DNA of 64,000 bases, from NCBI GenBank assembly GCA_030248065.1, contig JASAMV010001308.1, positions 1 through 64,000 on the forward strand. The letters are read 5' to 3'. Below are positions 57,101 through 64,000 of this stretch, piece by piece. Position numbers and translations under genes: made by a program. The stretch comes from Rhynchonema sp. JSB1_4 (Eukaryota > Nematoda > Chromadorea > Monhysterida > Xyalidae). Position 1 is the first letter of the stretch; each line of letters starts with the position of its first letter. A model generated the notes under the pieces. The model had not been told where the DNA came from and ran no database searches. It saw nothing but the letters and a program-made list of their open reading frames with translations.

Positions 57101-58751
57101 ATGGAGCCAATGGTCAACTAATCGATTGGCACTGAGATTCAAAGGGCAGAGCACAAGATGGAGCACCACCAGCGACGGCGGCATGGCCACACAAAGGGGG
57201 AAAGGCCAGAAGTTTATTCAGTAACGCACCTCAGCAGCAGACATGTTCTTCACACTGACGCTACCATCGCAACCAAGTGAGCCAAGCACAAGCAGCAGCA
57301 ACACATTGTTGATTTGTCAATTGAACGTTTCCATTGAGTTTTACGGCGCGCCATTTTGCCACCGTTTAGTCAAGGAGTGGTAGTGGAATTCGTGTAAATT
57401 TGTGCGCCACTCACTCGTTGCCCACTATCCACTGGTGTGTTTACTGTACAAGTGCTCTGTTGGCTCGTTGGCTGTTCACTTCTGCGTATCCCCCCACCGT
57501 CGATTACTTTGTTGGGTGCCAGACGTGCACTTGAGCTGGTCTAAATTGACACTCGCAAACGGCGTACCGAACGTTGTCTGGGTGCACTGACACAGACACA
57601 ACTGTCTGCTGCTGTTGCAATACTGCATGTTTGTGGATGCACTCTTCACTACAGTGCTCGGGGTTGTACTCTGCTTCTTTGCTGCTGCTGTCCCATCGAG
57701 CCAAACCGTTTTAAAGTGGTGTAAGCTAGCTGTGGGGCAGGTGCACCATTTGCTGTGCACTTTGATGGGGAACAGTTTGTGGGTGGTAGGATCGTCGCTC
57801 ATTTCATTTGGCGATTTTTTGGCAGGCACATTTTTTTGTCCAATGCCAAATACGTTTTCGGACGGTACGGCAGGACGCACCAGCAAAAAATGTTGCTGAA
57901 TTATCTTCCTGTTTGCGCAGTTGCCGCGTGAAACATGCGCCACAGTGTCACCGAGATAGAACCTTTCCGTATGCAATCATTAATGGCCACAGGGAAGCGA
58001 GATTGTACTTTTCGGTCGTACTGTGCCGATCAGCCAAGGAACAGCTGACTAGAGCGTCTGGCTGCTACAATCGTGTGGGCGTACTCGTACATACATCGTC
58101 TGTGGTGCGACAGCAGATGGTTTTTGGCCGTCTCCCGCTTGGTGTTTTGGTGTTTTACTGGTGTTTTCACGACCGATTGACTGGGGGGAACACTCTGACT
58201 TGGCTGTACTTGGGATATGTCGGTGTCGTAACAGAACTGGAGGAAGGGGAAGGGATAAACATGCGAAAACGTGCTGACGGACGATCGGGACCAATTGTAA
58301 GCTTGAGTGTGTGGGAACCGAAAACGACATTTTTGTCTGACCCTTCGTTTCATCATCAATATCTTGGGATTCAATTCATTAATGGTCCTGTTGTAGTGAC
58401 TTGACCAAGTGCCCTTGTGTCCTGAATCAGTAACGATTGTTCGTCCATACCGACCGATTTTAGCCAATAGTAGAATGATGGGCCAAATCATCGTCGGTCG
58501 GTGCGATTGCACTGCAGTGACTACGACCGGTCAGAGTCGGCTGGTTATTGGGAAGCCATTTGAAAATCTCTTCTTTTATCAGCTGAAGCGTTGGTGCATT
58601 GTTTGCTGTAATTGATATTCTACATACATACAGGATGCCTGATCTGTATTTACAGAGAATCGACGTTGGTCGAGCGCTGGTCTTGGCCGGCTACGCGACC
58701 TATGTGAACAGTCCGAGTGTGTCACCGCAGAGTTCAGCCACCAGCGAGTAG
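38798..58751 (+). CDS. AKAP1: A-kinase anchor protein 1, mitochondrial (nine exons)
   Basis: AKAP1 scaffolds PKA and binds RNA at the outer mitochondrial membrane. The exons are 38798-39139, 39316-39948, 50494-50740, 50995-51140, 51495-51675, 55436-55583, 55804-55880, 56041-56183 and 58656-58751. They total 2013 bp, join in phase at every GT-AG junction and encode 670 residues. Residues about 12-33 are a hydrophobic anchor followed by HRRKRR. Residues 115-325 are Q/N/S-rich. A KH domain occupies about 356-430 with the GIKG loop at 371-374. The AKAP1-type Tudor region covers about 457-640 with CAAPLYGSWYRA and FVDYGGYG. Gene order and sequence follow vertebrate and fly AKAP1 rather than the two-KH TDRKH/Papi. 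I could not place the PKA RII-binding helix with confidence. An additional exon at 49041-49178 is in phase. Confidence 0.87.
39316..39948 (+). CDS. AKAP1: AKAP1 exon 2: low-complexity linker
   Basis: It encodes 211 residues, phase 0 at both ends, starting IQPMPESM. The exon is rich in Q, N, S and H with runs of Ala and Gln, probably disordered. The segment SPHFELLSNDSTD to SWSEEVERAS is the least repetitive, and RRAMDRVLQMRSMV could be helical. Long CAACAA-type tracts are likely to vary between individuals. The donor is GAG|GTGGGT. Confidence 0.85.
42070..42200. repeat. GTGTCGGG-motif element (copy 1)
   Basis: It contains GGGTTAGAGAGGTGTCGGG, CGCCAAAAAAGTG, GGGTGTCGGGTGTCG, TTTTTTTGGAACCTG and CGACACCCGACAC. 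The same ordered blocks occur in reverse complement at 53230-53365, so it is a dispersed family. A CAGGGCTAGAG end in the second copy hints at a hAT origin. Confidence 0.6.
44686..44963. mobile_element. Foldback element, relative of 2599-3008
   Basis: TATTGGTCGCACAATTACTT at the left faces TAGTCATTGTGTGACCAATA at the right. The interior shares AAATTTTTTTCCTGA-like and ATGGATTTGATGAATTCTTA-like blocks with the copy in the giant palindrome spacer. Confidence 0.6.
49041..49178 (+). CDS. AKAP1: Candidate alternative or internal AKAP1 exon
   Basis: An open stretch preceded by TTGCGATCAG and ended by the donor ATG|GTACGG is phase 0 at both ends, exactly matching the phase needed between exon 2 and the KH exon. 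It encodes MTGRRTATAADKQKQQQPE and then TVDVDGAMPSTSKTPDPPM, with GC-rich, coding-like codon use. ATG 49053 could instead start a short isoform from an internal promoter that lacks the mitochondrial anchor; the open frame upstream of it extends to 48918. I cannot choose between an internal exon and an alternative first exon. Confidence 0.5.
50494..50740 (+). CDS. AKAP1: AKAP1 exon 3: KH domain, first part
   Basis: The acceptor is TTTTGCAG. The exon encodes a short linker (ASADSGRGG to PVDELAEF) and then the KH core: YEFEIPQTLVGLVIG, the GIKG loop, TVRELQEKSNCRMTIRR and YQICTVEG. The GxxG loop and the following strand are intact, so single-stranded RNA binding is plausible. It ends in phase 1 at GAAG|GTGGGC. 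Confidence 0.88.
50995..51140 (+). CDS. AKAP1: AKAP1 exon 4: KH C-terminal helix and linker
   Basis: The acceptor is CCTTTTTTGCAG. It continues the KH domain with LRDNINYCMQLLRRKFP, the last helix, then RFPELNLSPVLPPQ, which parallels the ELNL and proline-rich segment after the KH in other AKAP1 proteins. The donor is CAG|GTCAGC, phase 0. Confidence 0.85.
51495..51675 (+). CDS. AKAP1: AKAP1 exon 5: start of extended Tudor domain
   Basis: It encodes VDVDVAVSSVQHPGHFFLQQ, then PTHPTFPSLVRLDEFMKRVY, matching the characteristic AKAP1 segment G-H-[FL]-F-[LV]-Q-Q-x-T-H-P-T-F before the Tudor core. The acceptor is TTTATACAG. The donor is GACG|GTTAGT, phase 1. A (GT)n run lies just upstream in the intron (about 51435-51455). 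Confidence 0.87.
51676..55435 (+). other. AKAP1 intron 5: repeats only
   Basis: No exon was found in 3.8 kb. It holds an AGCCTAAGCC-motif cluster (52855-53200), the second GTGTCGGG-motif element (53230-53365) and TG-rich sequence. Confidence 0.5.
53230..53365. repeat. GTGTCGGG-motif element (copy 2, inverted)
   Basis: It reads GAACCGCAAGTGTCGGG, AACACCCGACACCTG, CTTTTTTGGCACCCGACAC and CATCCCTCTAGCCCTG. This is the reverse complement of the block order at 42070-42200. Its CAGGGCTAGAGGGATGTCGG end resembles hAT termini. Confidence 0.6.
55436..55583 (+). CDS. AKAP1: AKAP1 exon 6: Tudor core
   Basis: It encodes VGILCAAPLYGSWYRAVVAL, EEETDDVVVKFVDYGGYG and RTALSDLKKIR: the Tudor barrel with the aromatic-cage region (W, Y) and the FVDYGGY strand. 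Tudor domains of this class bind methylarginine in partner proteins. The acceptor is CATCCTTGCAG. The donor is AG|GTGGGT, phase 2. Confidence 0.9.
55804..55880 (+). CDS. AKAP1: AKAP1 exon 7
   Basis: This is a short 77-bp exon. The split codon gives R, then SDFTTLPMQAVECYLANVQP, the canonical strand and helix after a Tudor core (compare SDF.TLP.QA.E in Tudor-SN-like folds). The donor is ACT|GTAAGT, phase 1. Confidence 0.88.
56041..56183 (+). CDS. AKAP1: AKAP1 exon 8
   Basis: The acceptor is AATGTTTCAG. It encodes STDGGWCAEASQLFQQLAGS, then QARLVGHSEDGPSVVELF and TTDHNNQ, the outer SN-like half of the extended Tudor domain. The donor CAG|GTTCGC is weaker than the others. Reading through it would give a stop seven codons later, so a short alternative C-terminus is possible. 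Confidence 0.85.
56184..58655 (+). other. AKAP1 last intron
   Basis: Nothing coding is supported in 2.5 kb. It is TG- and CA-rich single-copy-looking sequence. The hydrophobic open frames near 57615 lack splice sites or homology. Confidence 0.5.
58656..58751 (+). CDS. AKAP1: AKAP1 exon 9: C-terminus
   Basis: The acceptor is CTGTATTTACAG. It encodes RIDVGRALVLAGYATYVNSP and a short Ser-rich tail, with the stop TAG at 58749-58751. The D-V-G-R-A-L-V-x-x-G-x-A motif closes the extended Tudor fold. I saw no AATAAA within the next 200 bp. Confidence 0.85.
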   Translation, partial: RIDVGRALVLAGYATYVNSPSVSPQSSATSE

Positions 58752-60870
58752 ACATGGACTGGATCGAAATGGTATACCTGATGCGGGATATCAATGTCGT
58801 GTTTTTGTATGGTGGTCGATATATAGCACCACATGTTCTCTGTGTCATTCTATCGCTACTCCCAACTCCACTACACGCATCGTAGCAAATTCGGAATGTT
58901 AGCCAAGTCAAACACACGTTTGTGCGCTATGCGACAAATCTATAAAACGTACGTATCAAATTTGGCCTTTGGCTCACTGATAGTCTGATGATTTGCTGCG
59001 ATGACATGACACTACTATAGTTATATGTGTTCCCTTCGTCTTCAAGAACAGATTTGAGTAATCACATCACGTAAATATGACACACTAAAATCATGTTTGT
59101 TCTCGTTCTCCCCTTGTTCGCGTTCATAATTGTTTTTCTGTTTGTTCTCTTCATCATTTGTTCGTTTGTTTGTTGGTTTGTTTGTTGGCGGCTAATTGTA
59201 GCAGTGGTCTTGCTTGTTGGTGTTATTCTGGGCGGTTTGGGTTAATTTTTGTTGAATTGATTGCTTTGAAGAGTTTATGTCAACTTATCGTTGCTGATTA
59301 TTATTCTGTTAGGTTTTGTTCATTCGATCACATTGCTTGTCTCGTCTGTTTCTCTTTCGGTCATCCGTAAGGTCTACGTTTTTCCGATTTGTTGTTGTTG
59401 TTTACTATTTCGTTAATTGTGTTCAACTTTTTACCTGTCCTTTTTTTGAGAAAATACGGTTGATTATGATATCAGTTGGAGAGTGCGTGGTCTGTTTTTG
59501 AATGCTCTCTTCTCTCCATCTCTTTTTCTATTTGTTTTCGTATCGATAATTGGAGCATTGCGTATATTCTGCAGTAGGTAGGTTAGCACTTTTTGGCATT
59601 TTCTGAACGTTACGATGCGGTATAATGATTTTGGAAAGCTATTCTTTTTTGAAGACGGTTGTAGTAGGCTAGCTCAGAAAGTTTATATAAATCCATTCAT
59701 ATTATACGTTTCTCGGTTTTAGACGTCCACTGTCGGCAGCGGAAACGGCCTGTGAAAGCCGATATTTTGTAATTCAGTTGACAAGAGAAGGACGTTTTGC
59801 TGCCGACCACAGCCCACACTCCTGGTCAAAAACAATGATTTTTTTGCTTTTTTTGTATAATTATAGCCATGTTCATTAATTTCGTGGTTACAAACTGAAC
59901 GCATGCGGGGTCCATTTACGTATACCATTTGATTATATATCACCCCTACTTTGTTTTCAGTGAATAGCGTGAAACATCACAGGTTATTCGTTCAACCACA
60001 TGATGCACTTTACTACCGTATACATATGCCTAACTGTGTTTCGCTGGCAAATTTCTGTCACTACGTATCTGTATGCTGAAGGCACGTCCGTGTTTTCCCA
60101 CCATATTTGTTCCCTAACTACTACCTGCTGTGTTACCAATGTACTTGTCCGTTATCCAGCTGTCCTGTTATGTCCCGGATTCACCCACTAGCCTTTGACC
60201 GACAGAACAACTATAGTATTTACAGAGTATAATTCAGTAGAAACTATATATAGAGTTATTGACCTACTTAGTGCTTGGATGGGAATGAAACAATGGCAAC
60301 CCAAATTTGTACCACGTATTTGCGATTGCGGATTGTGACTTTGAATTCCTGCGCGGTTTTTCGCTCTCGTTTCCCGTATACCTGATGTTTCGACGAGTTT
60401 TCTGTTTGTGCCTTCTCTGTCAACAGTCGTATCATTCAATTACTAACAACATCCTGTGTGCAACACAACGCTATTCGTTCATTCGCTACTCTACATGACC
60501 CCTACTTTTTGGTCATTTGGATTTACTTCCAGTCATCTGTGTGCTATCGTCGTGTACTCGTGTGTCACTTACTGGAAACGTCTCCAAATCACCAAAATTT
60601 GCTACCAAGGCTATTGTTTCGGGTTACGGACAAAACAGCGGGTAATGAAGACACCTACCTTAGCCATCAGGCCTAGACTTATGTAAGCTTTGCTTGGGGT
60701 CATGCTTAGGCTTTGGCCTACTCTACCCCCAGATCAAATGTCTACTTAGGTGGCTGCTGTTTTTCAAAAACCGCTGTTTCGTCACCCGCCATTTTCTCCG
60801 TGACAAATTGTTTTAATCACAAGTGTTCGTTTCTTGGACTAGGATGGTACTATTTTCTGTGGATATGTAG
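58752..60870. other. AT-rich sequence without a supported gene
   Basis: It contains the AKAP1 3' UTR and then T-rich intergenic sequence. A cluster of GCCTAG and GCTTAGGC motifs at 60660-60720 resembles the 52855-53200 cluster. Confidence 0.45.
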
Positions 60871-61050
60871 GTATTATTTGAATACTACTCAAACTGGAAC
60901 GGTTGCAATGTTGAATTTCCCCAAAATAACAGGCAATGGCGCATTTATTCATCACAATGGTTTCATTTATGCACCCATCTCATCAGCGATTTATTCAACA
61001 CCCATAAATACTTTTTACCGATTTAATTCCGAGTTATACCCGACAGTTAG
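60871..61050 (+). CDS. Tentative exon, possibly olfactomedin-like
   Basis: An open stretch encodes VAMLNFPKITGNGAFIHHNG, then FIYAPISSAIYSTPINTFYR and FNSELYPTVR, ending at the good donor TTAG|GTACGT. The spacing of P, GNGAF, HNGFIY and a final Y-R-F resembles the first strands of an olfactomedin domain, in which GTG and YNG..YY are conserved. A possible further piece is at 62118-62230 (GSLWLAL and SYLFVSQV). Neither match is strong, other exons are missing and the acceptor is poor, so this may be chance. Confidence 0.25.
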
Positions 61051-61078
61051 GTACGTATATATCTTTTTTTCCGTGTAG

Positions 61079-63855
61079 AATGTTGCTCCATTACGTTGGT
61101 CTCGCTTTGCCCCGGACGCTTGTAAACTCCGTTACGAGTTATGATTATACTTGTTATATGTGGTACACAATTATCACAACTGTATTACCTATTGTTTTGC
61201 GCGAATTTTGTGCCCGCTTTTTCTTGTTTTTTCTCTTTTCGTTTGGGCTAAAATTGTGGACGGTGTTTTTCTATTCGTTTTGCTTTTCTATTTTTTCATA
61301 TTGATTCTACCGAATATGGTCATTTTTTGTGGTCGTTCTATACAGCACACTTCATACCACATCGTGTGCATGCGGCGACATTATGATTATGTATGTTACC
61401 GTTTTCTTTACCACTCTGCAACCAAGAACACAAGAATAAAACATTTCCGGTCTAAATCGGGAGCTGCTGTGATTTTGTTGGTGGGGCATTTTGCAAAATG
61501 AAGATAGGGCCTTAGGACCAGTCTCGAGCAATAACGAATGACGTTTCAAGACCAGGATTGAAACCCGAGCCCATCTTTTTACACAGATGGTTTGAATTGA
61601 ACCGTAAAATGCTTCGGTTGAGGGAAGTTTAGCAGCAACCGTAGAAATTGGCAGTAATAAAAGTTTGAAGGCTGCAAAAAGTCCCGCGTTTGTTCCGGAA
61701 CAGCTACATTTTTTAACTTTTTCACCAAGCAATAAATATTGGAAGTTATGTATAGCACCGGTCGCGCCCGCTGTTTGATGCGCAATGTTGGTTCCGAACT
61801 CACATTTGTGATGTCATCCACTGAGCACGATTTCTTGCCTGGTTACATTGGCTGACAGATAATTTGCTTCGGGACGCTGTGTGCACGATAATGTGCCAAA
61901 TGCTGAATTGTGCTAGTCAATCTTTGACTGCTGTCGTGTCATCGTAGGTAACATTGATTCATGATCTGCGTCGTTCCACAGACTAAGTCCCGATTGAAAC
62001 CGAAATTCAAAAGAACAACAGCACTGATGAGCTCTTTGTACTTCTCACTACTCGTCACAATGGGCCGAACCCCAGTTTTCCTAACGGTTTTTATTACTAT
62101 ACATTCATTATACTTCAACGGGTAGGGAGTCAGTTGGCCGGTGGATCGTTGTGGCTTGCGCTGACGCACATTTGTGTGGCTCACAACAACATAACTGGCG
62201 CATCATACTTGTTTGTCAGTCAAGTCGCGCAGGCACCGCTGAACTTCGTGTGTCCACCATCTACACACAACACAGCTCTGCTGATGTTTCAACAAACAAC
62301 CCTTCGGCGTCAGCCTCGAAACCTTCCTTCATGCAACACAGTCTGCCTGAGTGTTTGCGCTGATCGGTGGCTTACGGTGATGTTTCACAATTTTGTTGTC
62401 TATTTGTCTTCGCAACCAGCTTGGACCGCCACACTACACAACAAAGTGACTGTCATTCGGCTGCCAAAACACTTGCTGTAACTTATGCGGGTGTAAAATT
62501 GAACAGCGCGCATAAACAAAGGTGCATTTGGGATTCAGCTTCGGTTTGTTGTGCACCAAAGTTATTGCGCTTTGGTTTCTGGCATTACACGTGTTATACG
62601 GAGACGGAACGCAAGATATAAGCACCTGTGTGGTATATGTGTAGGGATATGCATGTACATATGTAGTTGTTGCTGTTATTTACTGTTCCACAAACCACGT
62701 TATGTAGCTGTTCACCGAATGCACATCCTCATTTTTAAGCCGCCGCTTTTTTAATGCGACCTTTTTCGAACTTCAAATTTCGGCCTGTCTGTCAGCCACG
62801 TGTGAAGCCAATTTTTCGTTGAGCTAGACCAAGTTGACAAGTGGACTTTCTGTGCCCAACCCCGAAAGTTCTTTTGTTGTGAACTTTGTCCGCACTTTAT
62901 TGCACGCACTCTATTTCATTCGTATTGCGCCGTTGAACTATGCTTTTTCCGTTGTTCCACATTATCACAGCGACCAAATTCAGTTGCGGCAAAGAGCAGT
63001 TTCTTGCAAGAAAAGATCAGAATTTCGTCGTTTTGTTGTGTTGTTGGTTGGATATCGCAGTAAGATCGTTAAAGCAGGACTTTTAACATCAAAACAGTAT
63101 GTTTCTCCGTTCAGAGATTACGTCATTATAGCTCGAAAAAACCCGCCCAAATTGAGGCGCGCGCACGTTTGACCAACTAATAATCTTGCGCTCCGCCAGA
63201 TTTTTTTCAAACCAGATTTTTTTTCACGGTTTTCTCTTCGGTTCTATCGCCGCGCATCCATTTACGTATGAATTTTTGGGGTTTTGCTGCGGGCAGCCAC
63301 GGTAATAATGAATGTCGCACTAAATCTTTCTCGAATTTCTGTTTTCGACCACAGTCTATGAATCTGATCAGAGCTGCAAATTGTTGTGCCAACCGTCAGG
63401 AGTAGAGCAGGCTCAGAATATTAGTGTCATGTGCATATGATCATACTTCTCGCACAGATGTTCAACGTTTCAGCAATTTGGCAACAACAATGTTTGAACA
63501 ACGGCTTTCAGGCTAATTACTGTCGTCAAATCATGTCATGAAACCAAGCAATAAAATAATAGGGTGCATGCGCCGCCCCATACGAGCGCGAGAAATAACA
63601 CATGTGATTTGACGACTTGATTTGACCGCAGCCCGGTTTTTACGCAAAAGGTACACCACATACCGTACATATTTTACTGATATTCCGAGTTTTACCGGGT
63701 AGATATGTTCATATTTATCAAATTTACATGATATGCATGTGAGGTGTTGCAACAAATTATGCCGTTATAACCTACCGACGTTGCTGTGGGCGTCGGATAT
63801 AATCGGATTGACGTAAAACACTTTCAAGCCTCTCTCCATTTAAAAATGGACCAAA
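61079..63855. other. Right-hand flank, no confirmed gene
   Basis: Open frames of up to about 115 codons (for example 62134-62481 and 62834-63172) are present on the plus strand, but none shows a domain I recognise. The splice context is weak. Confidence 0.4.
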
Positions 63856-63922
63856 CCCCGCAAGGTATACATGCATATAAGGTACGGTACATGTATGCAT
63901 CATGCATGGATACCTTGCGGGG
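63856..63922. repeat. Near-perfect hairpin
   Basis: ACCCCGCAAGGTAT at the left pairs with ATACCTTGCGGGGT at the right, with ATGCAT-rich sequence between. The arms are about 22 bp. It could be the core of a small foldback element. Confidence 0.65.
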
Positions 63923-64000
63923 TTTCGCCCACTTTGTACGTGTGTGTGGGCGTGCGTAAAGTCTGTAGCATACAGAACTGCATTTTATGCAAGCATGAGC

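Noticed and set aside
38798..58751. TDRKH/Papi as an alternative identity for the KH-Tudor gene
   Set aside because: Only one KH domain is present, and the GHFFLQQPTHPTF and CAAP...WYRA segments follow AKAP1.

Overview
The window is eukaryotic and almost certainly from an invertebrate animal. It has one clearly recognisable spliced host gene, an AKAP1 homologue with canonical GT-AG introns of 160 bp to more than 10 kb. It also holds a C-type-lectin-like gene fragment, a degenerate APE-type LINE, and an unusually dense set of palindromic DNA transposons. Several of these carry clean target-site duplications that assign them to hAT (8 bp), piggyBac (TTAA), PIF/Harbinger-like (TAA) or Tc1/mariner-like (TA) groups. 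No prokaryotic gene organisation, CRISPR array or rRNA gene was seen. The species cannot be named from the sequence.

Layout. 1-5902: a giant inverted repeat with arms of about 2.5 kb and a spacer of about 0.8 kb; each arm contains smaller palindromes. 5903-6683: an LTR-like stretch with a TATA box, AATAAA and a 17-bp motif repeated five times. 6684-8930: a 748-codon ORF of unknown function. 8923-13032: a dead LINE on the minus strand, split by an 893-bp Harbinger-like insertion. 13041-23715: hAT MITEs and two further LINE copies, one inverted, separated by visibly eroded and low-complexity sequence that looks like assembly damage around an inverted repeat. 23716-24854: C-type-lectin-like exons. 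25370-38480: mobile-element landscape made of hAT, Harbinger, piggyBac, Helitron, Tc/mariner-like and unclassified foldbacks, many of them nested. 38798-58751: AKAP1 on the plus strand. 58752-64000: AT-rich sequence with one tentative exon.

Gene roles. AKAP1 proteins are outer-mitochondrial-membrane scaffolds that tether PKA and mRNA. The pieces visible here are an N-terminal hydrophobic anchor followed by basic residues, a long Q/N-rich linker, a KH RNA-binding domain and an extended Tudor domain. Nine exons splice in frame to a 670-residue product. An additional in-phase exon at 49041-49178 may be an alternative first exon or an internal exon.

The main novelty candidates are the Russian-doll palindromes, a set of MITE families whose bodies are arrays of short family-specific motifs, tandem hAT MITEs that reuse one 8-bp target, and two possible ultra-short introns (22 and 28 nt). 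A caution applies to 13530-21911, where the sequence itself suggests misassembly.
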